This document shows positions 1-8,026 of a DNA stretch of 64,000 bases, one piece after another. The position numbers were made by a program, and so were the translations under genes. The notes beneath the pieces are model-generated. The model searched no databases, was not told the DNA's origin, and saw only the letters and a program-made list of their open reading frames with translations. The stretch covers positions 124,001 through 188,000 of the forward strand of contig NZ_FOTE01000002.1 of NCBI RefSeq assembly GCF_900114475.1, given 5' to 3'. The number at the start of each line of letters is the position of its first letter. The first letter of the stretch is position 1. The stretch is from Paenibacillus sp. 1_12. GTDB taxonomy: Bacteria > Bacillota > Bacilli > Paenibacillales > NBRC-103111.

Positions 1-48
1 GTAAGCATCTACTTCCTGCTGCAGCTCTGCGAGCGTCCGTTCTGTCAT
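1..48 (-). CDS. MazG/YpjD-like nucleotide pyrophosphohydrolase, N-terminus only (partial)
   Basis: Only the first 16 residues lie in the window (MTERTLAELQQEVDAY), and the frame stays open to the window edge. The short stretch resembles the start of B. subtilis YpjD, a MazG-fold house-cleaning enzyme that hydrolyses non-canonical NTPs. YpjD also sits next to the ypjC/ypjB genes there, so synteny supports the call. The reading frame continues upstream without a stop to an ATG at 132, but no ribosome-binding site precedes that codon. A GGTGA lies 10 nt before the ATG at 48. The identification rests on few residues plus gene order. Confidence 0.45.
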   Translation of the reverse strand, partial: MTERTLAELQQEVDAY

Positions 49-268
49 TGCGAAATCGTCACCAACCTTATTTAAATAACCGCTAATTTCAGGACTGAAT
101 GGATAAAATACCTCTCGTTTCAAGCCCTTCATTCCATGTTATCGCAAACAGGATAGGATGACAAATTTTTTTTGAGTGTTTATTAGACATACTAAAGAAA
201 AACATCCGGAGATTCATTCGCACTCTACCGTACTGCTGGTAAAATGATTGAGGAGGCCTTGTTAATTA

Positions 269-1138
269 ATGCAAATAAAAGCTGGAATCAACTGGCTGCA
301 ATCCATTCTTCCCATTATAATCGGGACAGCCATATACGCCTTCGGACTGCACTATTTTATAATACCCAATCGTTTAATGGAAGGCGGAATAACCGGTATA
401 GCCTTGCTTATTAACTATGTTTTTCATATCCCACTTTCCATAACGACCTTAGTGATCAATATTCCCCTGTTTATCGCAGCCTGGAAAATATTCGGAAGAG
501 AATCTATGATCTACACGGTTACTGGAACGCTCTCGCTTACTTTTTTTTTATGGGTGATGGAGCGGCTGATTGTTAGTGGGTGGGTGTTACCTTTTCGAAC
601 GGAGCAGGATTTCTTTCTTGTAACGGCGTATGCCGGACTTACGCTTGGGGTAGGTTTGGGAATTGTATTTCGTTTTGGAGGAACAACCGGAGGCACAGAT
701 ATTATAGCGAGAATTGTGCAAAAATGGAAAGGCTGGAGTATTGGACAGATCATTCTTCTTTTCGATGCAATTGTCATTGGTTCTGCCATTTTTTTTATTC
801 CCAAGGAACAAATCTTATATACCTTTGTGGCCGTGTTTATTACGAGCAAGGTAATCGATATTATAATTGAAGGTGCGTATGCAGCACATGCATTTACGAT
901 TATTTCCGACCATGCTGAGCAGCTAGTCAGTATCATCACATCACAGACCGATCGTGGTGCCACTTTAATCCCTGCTTATGGCGGCTACTCTAAAACACCA
1001 AAGAATATGGTCTACTGCGTCGTCTACCGTCAAGAAATGAAAAGGCTCAAAGACTTGATCCGAAACGTTGATCCTCGCGCTTTCATCATTATCAACGAGG
1101 TACATGACGTACTTGGAGAAGGCTTTAAGCCTGAATAG
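269..1138 (+). CDS. YitT family membrane protein with C-terminal DUF2179 domain
   Basis: The 289-residue protein begins with several hydrophobic segments (about residues 10-200). It ends in a soluble domain of about 75 residues containing the GATLIPAYGGYS stretch typical of the DUF2179 half of YitT/YpjC proteins. The family is of uncertain transport function. A GGAGG lies about 12 nt before the ATG. In B. subtilis the corresponding ypjC is reported next to ypjB. Here the gene is on the plus strand, convergent with ypjB and separated from it by a single base, so the local order is kept but the orientation differs. The family call is firm; the function is unknown. Confidence 0.85.
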   Translation: MQIKAGINWLQSILPIIIGTAIYAFGLHYFIIPNRLMEGGITGIALLINYVFHIPLSITTLVINIPLFIAAWKIFGRESMIYTVTGTLSLTFFLWVMERLIVSGWVLPFRTEQDFFLVTAYAGLTLGVGLGIVFRFGGTTGGTDIIARIVQKWKGWSIGQIILLFDAIVIGSAIFFIPKEQILYTFVAVFITSKVIDIIIEGAYAAHAFTIISDHAEQLVSIITSQTDRGATLIPAYGGYSKTPKNMVYCVVYRQEMKRLKDLIRNVDPRAFIIINEVHDVLGEGFKPE

Positions 1139-1139
1139 C

Positions 1140-2009
1140 TTAATCTTCAGCTGATTTGTTCACCACGACGAGTCCATTATCCTTTTTGGAGAGTCGCCAG
1201 GCGGCAAACGCCAAAACTGCCAATATCACCGCGCCAATTATTAGTTTCCATATAATCGGATTTTGATCATCTATGATTGGCAAGTAGGCCGTTGCATCTT
1301 TTTTCAGGAACAAGATATCAATGGTATTGCGTAAGGAAGGTATTACGTTGATCACCTGTTTAAAAGGCTCTTGTTCGGAACGAACCTGGTCAGTCACGAA
1401 AATGACTAGAGAATCCAGCTTCTCGATCTCTGTAGGGTCCCTACTAATGAGCAGACTTGGATGTATGATAGCGATGTGCTGACGAAATGAAATAGCGGCT
1501 TGGCTCAACTCAGGTTTCTTCTGATCTTGTGAAGCCTGCTCCATTTGCTTTAGATCATTCAGCAGCGGACTATAATATTGAAGCCACATGGGTTCATTCG
1601 GATGTGTCAAGGCGTCTGTAGCCAGACGAATCGTGGCGACTGATACTTGTCCCTCAGCAGGAGATAGCTTGACCGCATTAAAGGTGCGCTTGGCTTGAGT
1701 AATGGCTTCTGTCAACGCATTCAATCCTTCTACCGTCGTGATCCCTTCGTAACGGATTTGCGGGATTTGCTCACTCAGAAGCTGAAGAACAGCTCGTCCA
1801 CCGTCCAAATCTCCTTGCATGACCTTTTTATACATGTCATCAGCTGTTTGATTAAGCACCTCAAGCTTTTGCAATTGATCCTTTGCCGGTTTGGGTGTGA
1901 GTGCCTGATCCGTGGGCAACTGTGACTGGGAACAAGCCGTCAATAATTGAACACCAAGTAATAGTGTCAATAGTAGGCTTCCTGTTTTCCCTTTTTTCAT
2001 AAACCACAT
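1140..2009 (-). CDS. ypjB: Sporulation-associated lipoprotein YpjB
   Basis: The 289-residue protein has an N-terminal hydrophobic stretch with a lipobox (LLTAC, Cys26). A long alpha-helical extracytoplasmic region follows, then a single membrane segment near residues 252-272 and a short basic tail. This matches the YpjB sporulation protein family, and the position beside ypjA and qcrC matches B. subtilis. The ATG at 2009 follows a G-rich ribosome-binding site (AGGGGGG) with 7 nt spacing. The leader upstream resembles the hairpin/RBS repeat described elsewhere in this window. The molecular role of YpjB is not established. Confidence 0.8.
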   Translation of the reverse strand: MWFMKKGKTGSLLLTLLLGVQLLTACSQSQLPTDQALTPKPAKDQLQKLEVLNQTADDMYKKVMQGDLDGGRAVLQLLSEQIPQIRYEGITTVEGLNALTEAITQAKRTFNAVKLSPAEGQVSVATIRLATDALTHPNEPMWLQYYSPLLNDLKQMEQASQDQKKPELSQAAISFRQHIAIIHPSLLISRDPTEIEKLDSLVIFVTDQVRSEQEPFKQVINVIPSLRNTIDILFLKKDATAYLPIIDDQNPIIWKLIIGAVILAVLAFAAWRLSKKDNGLVVVNKSAED

Positions 2010-2047
2010 TGAACATCCCCCCTAGAGTTACTTATCTCGTAAGCTTC
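2010..2047 (-). repeat. Degenerate copy of the leader hairpin/RBS element (ypjB)
   Basis: Read on the minus strand, the ypjB leader carries GCTTACGA, then TAACTCTAGGGGGG just before the start codon. It shares the flanking GCTTACGA and the AACTCT-plus-RBS tail with the well-formed copies at 5735-5844 and 34861-34892. The central stem is degraded, so membership is a judgement by eye. Confidence 0.4.
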
Positions 2048-2080
2048 ATCTATCCTCAAGGTATGGGGGGATGTCCAAAT

Positions 2081-2746
2081 TTAGACCTGTCTTTTTTCTA
2101 GCATTCTGCGAACTTTCATTAGAACCCAGGCCAGTATGACACTTACAAAGCTGAGCAGTACAGTAAAAGCAGCAACAACAGGAACATCATCATCCAATGA
2201 TGCGGGAAGCCATGGAAATACGCCTACAACATAATCCATATAATCGTTCCAAAATGTCCAAAGAGCTGCGACAATAATAGCATTAACCCGATATGTATAT
2301 AATCTCGTATATAATATAGCTTCTGCAGCCATTCCCAAATGGGATATGGTCAGCATCCAATCCTGCCAATTGACGGAATCTCCTTGATAAACTCCTGCCC
2401 AGATCATACTAACCGCCCATACCCCATATTTAAAAGAAGTAATAAGAGCAAGTGCTTCAATCAAACTGCGAAACCAACTGCTTTTCGGACTTTGACTGCG
2501 ATTCTTATATGAATCAAACAGCAGGTATGCAATGACTCCGGTAAAAAAAAGACTTGCTGTTGGACTATCAGGAACAAACGGCAAATAAATCGGAGACATC
2601 GTTTGTGCTGTATATACGAGCTGTCTCCAGTACCATTGGTATCCATAAATCGTACCAAGAAAGTTTACCCAAAATAAGGTCCAAAGCATAAATCTGCTGG
2701 ATAGAAAAGCCTTTGAAACATAGGTTCGAATCGACATACTTAACAA
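2081..2746 (-). CDS. ypjA: DUF1405 membrane protein YpjA
   Basis: This is a 221-residue polytopic membrane protein with about six hydrophobic segments. The pattern FSWVNFLGTIYGYQWYW-like near the N-terminus and the HLGMAAEAILY stretch fit the DUF1405/YpjA family. It lies between ypjB and qcrC as in B. subtilis. The start is TTG at 2746: a GGGAGG sits 7 nt upstream, whereas the internal ATG three codons later is spaced too far. No biochemical function is known for the family; its repeated neighbourhood with the cytochrome bc genes suggests a respiratory or envelope role only by association. Confidence 0.8.
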   Translation of the reverse strand: MLSMSIRTYVSKAFLSSRFMLWTLFWVNFLGTIYGYQWYWRQLVYTAQTMSPIYLPFVPDSPTASLFFTGVIAYLLFDSYKNRSQSPKSSWFRSLIEALALITSFKYGVWAVSMIWAGVYQGDSVNWQDWMLTISHLGMAAEAILYTRLYTYRVNAIIVAALWTFWNDYMDYVVGVFPWLPASLDDDVPVVAAFTVLLSFVSVILAWVLMKVRRMLEKRQV

Positions 2747-2816
2747 TGGAGTTCCTCCCGTATGAATTCAAGGATATACGGCCTAACCGTCATTACGACG
2801 GAACACGTTTGCCTGG

Positions 2817-2857
2817 AAAAATCCCGAAAGTTAAGTTCCAGTACTTTCTGGGATTTT
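2817..2857 (-). terminator. Second hairpin terminator downstream of qcrC
   Basis: A 14-bp stem with one bulge pairs AAAATCCCGAAAGT with ACTTTCTGGGATTTT. On the minus strand it ends in a short T run. It lies directly after the first terminator at 2862-2894, giving tandem terminators for the qcr operon. Confidence 0.65.
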
Positions 2858-2861
2858 GAAA

Positions 2862-2894
2862 AAGACCTGACCATGCTGCTGACGGTCAGGTCTT
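2862..2894 (-). terminator. Intrinsic terminator of the qcrABC operon
   Basis: A perfect 11-bp stem (AAGACCTGACC / GGTCAGGTCTT) is followed on the minus strand by TTTTTC, directly downstream of the qcrC stop codon. Confidence 0.85.
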
Positions 2895-2901
2895 CGAAAT
2901 A

Positions 2902-3783
2902 TTATGATTTTTGTTTGCTTAGCCATTCCGCTAATTTGGTAATGTCTGCTTCAGTGAGTCCTTTTTTGATGTTATCATCATATTGAGCACCCATGTTTCC
3001 GACACCTTTTTTAATAATTCCCAGAATTGCTTCCTGATTGTGCTTATCTCCCACACCACGAAGTGCCGGTATACCGGAAGCAGGAATTCCTTTAAGCTCA
3101 GCACCGTGACAAGTTACACAAGTCGCCTTCTTATAGATTTCTGCACCTGGATCATCCGCTGCCACGATAGCAACAGCTGTTGCCGTTTTCTTCGTGCTTG
3201 GAGCAGGAAGGCCTGCGCTTTTAGCTGCATGCATTTCTTCTTCACGTTTGATGTGCTCAGGAATAATATTTTTTTCCTTCAATTCGTGCTCATAATGAGT
3301 CCAAGATACGACTGTTAAATACGTACATGCTACCAAAGTTAATACCATCAAGGTTGTAGCAATTGGACGTCTGTAAAAGCGTCTTTCTTTCCCTGTATCC
3401 AGAAAAGGAGCAATAATCAAGCCGCCGAACATAATGCCCGGAACGATAACTGTACCGAACACAACGAATTGATCAGATGTGTATGGGTATTTCAGTAATT
3501 GGTACATGAACAAGAAATACCAGTCGGGCATTGGAATAAATTGAGTATTGGTTGGATCTGCCGGATAACCAAGCGGTGCAGCTTCAGTCATAACCAGCAC
3601 CAAAATACCTACCAATACGACGACCGCAACCATCCATTCCTTCAGAAGAAAGTTTGGAATAAAAACTTCCGATTTTCCGGGATAAGCGGAAAAGTCGGGT
3701 TGCGTCAAACGTGATGTCTTGGCGCGTACTCGTGAATCACCTACATAAACAATTTTCTCGTCAGAATTGTGACCATGTGCCAC
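2902..3783 (-). CDS. qcrC: Menaquinol:cytochrome c reductase cytochrome b/c subunit QcrC
   Basis: The 293-residue protein fuses a subunit IV-like membrane part to a cytochrome c domain, the arrangement known for Bacillus QcrC. Membrane segments lie at about 50-66, 105-127 and 141-160, with the PMPDWYFLF stretch near residue 84. The C-terminal domain has the heme c site C222-V-T-C225-H226 and a likely distal ligand Met264. The subunit passes electrons from the Rieske/cytochrome b part to cytochrome c outside the membrane. GTG start with GGAGG 8 nt upstream. It is the last gene of qcrA-qcrB-qcrC and is followed by two terminators. The length matches the family; nothing is missing. Confidence 0.95.
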   Translation of the reverse strand: MAHGHNSDEKIVYVGDSRVRAKTSRLTQPDFSAYPGKSEVFIPNFLLKEWMVAVVVLVGILVLVMTEAAPLGYPADPTNTQFIPMPDWYFLFMYQLLKYPYTSDQFVVFGTVIVPGIMFGGLIIAPFLDTGKERRFYRRPIATTLMVLTLVACTYLTVVSWTHYEHELKEKNIIPEHIKREEEMHAAKSAGLPAPSTKKTATAVAIVAADDPGAEIYKKATCVTCHGAELKGIPASGIPALRGVGDKHNQEAILGIIKKGVGNMGAQYDDNIKKGLTEADITKLAEWLSKQKS

Positions 3784-3798
3784 TTTTCACACCTCCTT

Positions 3799-4470
3799 CT
3801 ATAACGGACCGGAAATTCCTTGCTTACGAATCATAAAGAAATGTCCTGCCAATAGGGCGAGCAATGCACCTGGCAAGAAGAACACGTGAAGTGCAAAGAA
3901 GCGCGTTAATGTTTGAGCACCAACAATTTCTCCACCTTGCAGGAATGTTTTGACGTAATCACCGATATATGGTGCGGATGCGGCGATTTTGATACCTACT
4001 TGTGTAGCAAAATAAGCTTTGTTATCCCATGGAAGCAGGTACCCAGTGAAACCAAGACCCAGCATAACCAGGAAAATCATCATGCCCACAACCCAGTTCA
4101 TTTCACGAGGTGCCTTGTAGGAACCTGTAAAGAACACGCGGAGCGTATGTAAAAACATCATGACGATAACAAGACTCGCTCCCCAGTGATGCATACCCCG
4201 AACAATAACGCCAAAAGCGACTTTATGTTGAAGGTAATCAACGCTGGCATAAGCATTAATAATATCTGGAACGTAATACATCGTTAAGAACATACCGGAC
4301 AGGATTTGAATAACTGTGATAAAAAACGTCAATCCACCGAAGCAATAGACGAATGCAGAAAAGTGATGCGCCGGATTTACATGCTCCGGTACCTCATGGT
4401 CGGCCACATCTCTCCACATCGGCGTGATATCTAGACGCTCATCAATCCAGTTATACATATTTTTAAACAT
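3799..4470 (-). CDS. qcrB: Menaquinol:cytochrome c reductase cytochrome b6 subunit QcrB
   Basis: This 223-residue cytochrome b6-type protein has four membrane segments. Heme-ligand histidines occur in the GMHHWGASL region (about residues 92-100) and the last helices. Cys43 in VYCFGG sits where b6-type proteins bind an extra heme covalently, so that feature is probably retained. The protein forms the quinol-oxidising core with QcrA and QcrC in the cytoplasmic membrane. It is 16 bp downstream of qcrA and 15 bp upstream of qcrC, clearly one operon. Start ATG with GGAGG 11 nt upstream. Confidence 0.95.
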   Translation of the reverse strand: MFKNMYNWIDERLDITPMWRDVADHEVPEHVNPAHHFSAFVYCFGGLTFFITVIQILSGMFLTMYYVPDIINAYASVDYLQHKVAFGVIVRGMHHWGASLVIVMMFLHTLRVFFTGSYKAPREMNWVVGMMIFLVMLGLGFTGYLLPWDNKAYFATQVGIKIAASAPYIGDYVKTFLQGGEIVGAQTLTRFFALHVFFLPGALLALLAGHFFMIRKQGISGPL

Positions 4471-4486
4471 CTGATGTTACGCCTCC

Positions 4487-5035
4487 TTATTGTACCCTTT
4501 TGTTCGGACCAAGCTGGCCTACGTAAACAAAGCCGTTTTCCGTTTTGAGCGCATACTGGTCAAGCGGCAATGGGGCAACAGCAAGGTTTTTACCGTCAGC
4601 CGTGTAGTGCGCGCCATGGCAAGGACAGTAGTACTGATCCTTATAGGCTGGATTGGAATTCCAGTCAACCGTACAACCCAAGTGTTTACAGGTTGGATTT
4701 AAAGCGAAAATGTTACCAGCCTTGTCTTTGGAAATCCAAGCTTCAAGTTCTGGATCACTTTCCCACCAACCGTCGACCTGGTGGACTTTGAATTTGAAAG
4801 ATGCTGGTGTTTCTGTAATCTTTGCAGCCTCTACTACCTTTACCCAAGCGGCTTCCGACTTTGGTTGAAGGACAGGATCAACAGCAAATCGAAGCATAGG
4901 AACGATCATTCCAGCGCCCATGAATGCTCCGGCTCCACCAAGGGTATAAGAAAGAAATTGTCTGCGAGACATCTCGCGACGCTTGACCGCCGAACCACCT
5001 TGGTGATGCCCATCCTGATTATTGTGCTCACTCAC
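4487..5035 (-). CDS. qcrA: Rieske iron-sulfur subunit QcrA of menaquinol:cytochrome c reductase
   Basis: The 182-residue protein has the two Rieske cluster boxes C116-K-H118-L-G-C121 and C137-P-C139-H140-G. An N-terminal twin-arginine pattern (SRRQFLSY, residues 23-30) precedes the hydrophobic anchor, consistent with Tat export of a folded Fe-S protein. It accepts electrons from menaquinol and passes them to the cytochrome c domain of QcrC. Start is GTG at 5035 behind AAAGGAGG with about 10 nt spacing. It is the first gene of the operon, with a sigma-A-like promoter about 75 bp upstream (5110-5138). Confidence 0.95.
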   Translation of the reverse strand: MSEHNNQDGHHQGGSAVKRREMSRRQFLSYTLGGAGAFMGAGMIVPMLRFAVDPVLQPKSEAAWVKVVEAAKITETPASFKFKVHQVDGWWESDPELEAWISKDKAGNIFALNPTCKHLGCTVDWNSNPAYKDQYYCPCHGAHYTADGKNLAVAPLPLDQYALKTENGFVYVGQLGPNKRVQ

Positions 5036-5109
5036 TCGTGTTCTACCTCCTTTTGCAACTATATCATGTCGTTCGACATTACTTTACAACACATACTAGG
5101 ACATTATTA

Positions 5110-5138
5110 ATAATAGCTTACGAGTCAAGGTGCGTCAA
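5110..5138 (-). promoter_or_regulatory. Sigma-A-type promoter of qcrABC
   Basis: On the minus strand TTGACG (5133-5138) and TATTAT (5110-5115) are separated by exactly 17 bp, and the qcrA start codon is about 75 bp downstream. A direct repeat of GTGAC one helical turn apart (5210-5224) lies further upstream and could bind a regulator. The rest of the 5036-5275 gap holds nothing else I can identify. Confidence 0.7.
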
Positions 5139-5275
5139 GAATTTTGCCGTCATTTTCAAAGCACCAAAGCTTGTCCTTACAATAACTTTTAACGAATTTG
5201 TCACATCTCGTCACACAATTGATTTAGAACACCGCATACATAGAATTAACAAAATTGCCACTGATCATACACAAA

Positions 5276-5716
5276 TTATTCTTGATTCTTGCCAGCCCAT
5301 AAAAGCATCAGCTTTTCCGCTATACGTTTCTTCTCTGCAGGGAGCGATTCAGTCAATAAATCGGGCGTCAGCGTGAACGCGAGATCCGCCTGAGTATGTG
5401 ACAATAGATCCGCAAGATCCGCATTGGCACTCACTACAACGACAAAAGCAAAGCCGCTTGCCTTAAGCTGTGCACAGACAGTATTTACGTGCTCCAGTCC
5501 GCTGTCACCCAAAACATAATGCAGTGCCGGATATGTCAATACTCTGCCTTTGTATGGGATTTCGAACAAATCCAGGGCATCCCTGAGGTCCTCCAACGCA
5601 CAAGTTGCTTCCCATGGCTGCTCGGCTCCTGTTATTCCGGTAACGGGCAGCAGGCACGTGTCCACGTAAGGACGCAAATCGTCCCATGTTTTTTCATTAA
5701 CATCGCTGAATTTCAT
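5276..5716 (-). CDS. ypiF: DUF2487 family protein YpiF
   Basis: The 146-residue cytoplasmic protein (MKFSDVNEKTWDDLRPYVDT...) matches the YpiF/DUF2487 family, and its location just upstream of qcrA matches B. subtilis ypiF-qcrA. The open frame continues upstream through a repeat region. The ATG at 5716 is chosen because AAGGAGG lies about 9 nt before it and the family begins here. No catalytic motif is visible and the function is unknown; conservation next to qcr suggests a respiratory connection by association only. Three tandem hairpin repeats sit directly upstream of its ribosome-binding site. Confidence 0.8.
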   Translation of the reverse strand: MKFSDVNEKTWDDLRPYVDTCLLPVTGITGAEQPWEATCALEDLRDALDLFEIPYKGRVLTYPALHYVLGDSGLEHVNTVCAQLKASGFAFVVVVSANADLADLLSHTQADLAFTLTPDLLTESLPAEKKRIAEKLMLLWAGKNQE

Positions 5717-5734
5717 TGGTTGGTTCCTCCTTAG

Positions 5735-5844
5735 AGTTTTCCGTAGGAAAACCTGACTTCGTAAGCATTCTCTGAGTTTTCCGTAGGAAAACTGACTTCG
5801 TAAGCTTAGACTTATAAATTTTCGTAGAAAATTGCTTCGTAAGC
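5735..5844 (-). repeat. Three tandem leader-hairpin repeats upstream of ypiF
   Basis: Copies at 5735-5766, 5775-5805 and 5817-5844 share a short flank GCTTACGAAG and a compact stem-loop. The stems are TTTTCC-TAC-GGAAAA type in copies 1 and 2 and AATTTTC-TAC-GAAAATT in copy 3. On the minus strand the last copy runs directly into CTAAGGAGG, the ypiF ribosome-binding site. Copies 1 and 2 are nearly identical over about 30 bases; copy 3 shows compensating changes that keep the stem. Related single copies precede other genes in the window. Confidence 0.85.
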
Positions 5845-5939
5845 ACACATTGTAACAGTTTAACATAGAAAAAGAGACATATGAATGAAATTCACATGCC
5901 TTTAGCCGGATGCCATTGATTAGACCCTAAGGGGCAGTG

Positions 5940-6131
5940 TTATTTTCCAAGCGCATAGAGCGATTTTAGTTCTGTGGTGAGAGTCAGGAAGGTCTCTTCA
6001 TCCCCTTTAGCCAAAGCTAAATCAATCTCTTTGTACAAATGTTGCTCCTTATATTTGCGGATGGATTCATCAAGTACCATCTCGGCAAACAAGCCCAGCA
6101 TCTTATCGTTGGAAATATTCATTTTGCCCAT
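5940..6131 (-). CDS. Small IDEAL-domain protein (YpiB C-terminal-like)
   Basis: The 63-residue protein consists almost entirely of an IDEAL motif region (LDESIRKYKEQHLYKEIDLALAKGD, about residues 22-46). In B. subtilis YpiB, the neighbour of YpiF, a similar C-terminal IDEAL segment follows a UPF0302 domain. That N-terminal domain is absent here, so this is a stand-alone IDEAL protein at the ypiB position. Start ATG at 6131 with GGAGG 8 nt upstream; an in-frame TTG five codons earlier overlaps the ribosome-binding site itself and was rejected. The function is unknown. Confidence 0.75.
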   Translation of the reverse strand: MGKMNISNDKMLGLFAEMVLDESIRKYKEQHLYKEIDLALAKGDEETFLTLTTELKSLYALGK

Positions 6132-6177
6132 AGAACCTACCTCCAAACTGGGTCGCTTCAGAATTGTTTCGAGAATA

Positions 6178-6693
6178 CTAAGGCTTCACCTGCAAACGGT
6201 ATTCCTTGCCTTTGATCACGTAGCTTTCCATCGTCCGCTGCATACGGAGCAAATCTGACTCTGCAAGCTCGCGTACTACCTTGGCTGGTGAGCCAAGCGA
6301 TAGCGTACGTGATGGAATGTGCTTATTCTCGGTGACCAACGATCCCGCCCCTACTAAAGCATATTCATCAATCACCGCGCCGTTAAGTACAATAGCCCCC
6401 ATACCAATTAATGTGCCTTTACCTATGTGGCAGCCGTGGATGATTGCTCCATGTCCAACCGATACTTCTTCCCCTATCAATAAGGGTTGGTCCACATTCA
6501 CATGTCCGATGCAGCCATCCTGGATGTTGCTTTTACGACCAATCCGGATAGGTGCCAAATCGCCGCGAAGAACTGTATTAAACCAGATCGTGGCTTCTGC
6601 CTCGATAATAACATCCCCTATGATTTGAACACCTTCTGCCAGAAATGCAGTTGGATGTACCTGGGGAGAAATCCCATTATAGCTATGCAGCAT
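6178..6693 (-). CDS. Gamma-class carbonic anhydrase family protein (left-handed beta-helix)
   Basis: The 171-residue protein has the hexapeptide repeats of a left-handed parallel beta-helix (VIIEAEATIWFN, IGEEVSVGHGAII, KGTLIGMGAIVLNGAVID) and a C-terminal helix. Histidines in GHVNVDQP and GHGAIIHGCHIG sit where gamma carbonic anhydrases bind metal between subunits. B. subtilis YtoA and E. coli YrdA/PaaY-type proteins are close family models. Activity cannot be inferred with certainty because many members are inactive or of unknown role. ATG start with GGAG 9 nt upstream. Its neighbour downstream is the IDEAL protein, 46 bp away. Confidence 0.85.
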   Translation of the reverse strand: MLHSYNGISPQVHPTAFLAEGVQIIGDVIIEAEATIWFNTVLRGDLAPIRIGRKSNIQDGCIGHVNVDQPLLIGEEVSVGHGAIIHGCHIGKGTLIGMGAIVLNGAVIDEYALVGAGSLVTENKHIPSRTLSLGSPAKVVRELAESDLLRMQRTMESYVIKGKEYRLQVKP

Positions 6694-6744
6694 TCACGCT
6701 CACTCCTTTGATCTACGAATATGGGAGTGATTTTAGCAAGCAGA

Positions 6745-7869
6745 TTAATGCTTGTCAAATGGCAGTGCGAGTAAATCCTCGTTAGCTTTGTAAATCCCTT
6801 GAATGACACTTCTCCCGAGCTTTGTTAATTGAATCACAGCACCATGCTCATGATGCTCCCCAATCCGAATCAAACCCAGGTGCATCTGCATTTGCAAAAT
6901 ACGCTGCTCAAAGATAGATTCCGCTGAGTCGTAATAAAAAGGACGAATCAATGGGATCAACGCGGTTTTCAAGGACGTCACTGTTACCCATGTTGGAACA
7001 AGAGTTTCCAGCCAATGCATGATGGACTGTAAATTAGGAATAGCTCCCTTATACAACCGCAGCCAAAACCGATACACCTGAAGCAAATCCTCCTGACGCT
7101 CACTTTGGACCTCTTCGATGCCTTTTGCAGTCAGAGAAAGCGTCTGATTATGCTCCGTTATCCATTCCTTGAAATAACAGTAGTCATAAATAAATGAAAA
7201 CCGATTCGGATACTCTTTAAACATGCGGCCATAGCCAAATCGCCAAGCTGTTTTACCAACAGGCTCTTCCTTTACCGCCAGCCGATCTAGTATCTGCTGC
7301 AAGTGCCGCTTGTACATATAGTGATCGGCAGAGAGAATCACATCCTGATCTCGTACAAAACAGAGAAAGTTCCGGATATCATCGATAATAAGTCTCTGCT
7401 CATCCCGGTAAACTTCAGGCTCGTCCGTTACCAGTATGTGCTGCTGAAACTGCTTGGCCAAAGCTGTACTGAATCTTTGTTTCAAATCGGCTGGTACCTG
7501 AAATACATACCGCGTATCCCTTGAATGACCATTAAATAGCCAACCCTGCTGCTTAAAGCGAGTAATCAACTCTCGCGGATTCCATACATCCTCTCCATCC
7601 TTAACGAAACGGCTCTGCTGAACTCTTGCCACCAGCTCCTCAATACTGAATGTGCCGCGCTTGTCAAAAATCAACGAGTTCAAAAAGCGGATACCCTCAA
7701 TAGATAGATCAGTCAGCTGACGTTCAAAAACATCTTTGCGGCTGACAGTGGCGAGAATGGACTGAATCAGCTCATTTTTGGAATGTCCGTTACAGCTGCA
7801 ATTGTAGGTGCCAGCGATCCGACTTAGATCGTGTATATCGGCGTAACTTAACATGTCCGCTAAATTCAT
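6745..7869 (-). CDS. Unknown 374-residue protein, predicted winged-helix/helicase-associated type
   Basis: I do not recognise this protein with certainty. It is soluble, 374 residues, mostly helical, and begins MNLADMLSYADIHDLSRIAG. The pattern of an N-terminal short helix repeat followed by winged-helix-like segments (LSIEGIRFLNSLIF, GTFSIEELVARV) recalls the non-catalytic N-terminal domain of XPB/Ssl2-like proteins. No ATPase motif is present. The ATG at 7869 has GGAGG 8 nt upstream; longer in-frame starts lack one. In B. subtilis the position between ypiB and tyrA holds ypiA (a TPR protein), but I see no clear TPR pattern here. Confidence 0.6.
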   Translation of the reverse strand: MNLADMLSYADIHDLSRIAGTYNCSCNGHSKNELIQSILATVSRKDVFERQLTDLSIEGIRFLNSLIFDKRGTFSIEELVARVQQSRFVKDGEDVWNPRELITRFKQQGWLFNGHSRDTRYVFQVPADLKQRFSTALAKQFQQHILVTDEPEVYRDEQRLIIDDIRNFLCFVRDQDVILSADHYMYKRHLQQILDRLAVKEEPVGKTAWRFGYGRMFKEYPNRFSFIYDYCYFKEWITEHNQTLSLTAKGIEEVQSERQEDLLQVYRFWLRLYKGAIPNLQSIMHWLETLVPTWVTVTSLKTALIPLIRPFYYDSAESIFEQRILQMQMHLGLIRIGEHHEHGAVIQLTKLGRSVIQGIYKANEDLLALPFDKH

Positions 7870-7975
7870 CGTGAGTACCTCCGATAATGGCTTAATACCA
7901 TTATTGGAAAAAACACCGCATTTAAACGTGTCTCTTAGAAATTTTTCTACAGCGCCAATTATACTGTTGTACAGT

Positions 7976-8004
7976 AAAAAGACTGCCAATTAATCTCAGC
8001 AGCC
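7976..8004 (-). terminator. Intrinsic terminator after the histidine phosphatase gene
   Basis: The minus strand reads GGCTGC, a 12-nt loop, then GCAGTC and TTTTT. The stem has six pairs including one G-U. It lies just downstream of the stop at 8027 and upstream of the unknown gene starting at 7869. Confidence 0.6.
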
Positions 8005-8026
8005 TGCTACATATTTCAAGAGTTCT

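Noticed and set aside
5940-6146. Longer start for the IDEAL protein at a TTG
   Set aside because: The TTG overlaps the ribosome-binding site that serves the ATG at 6131.
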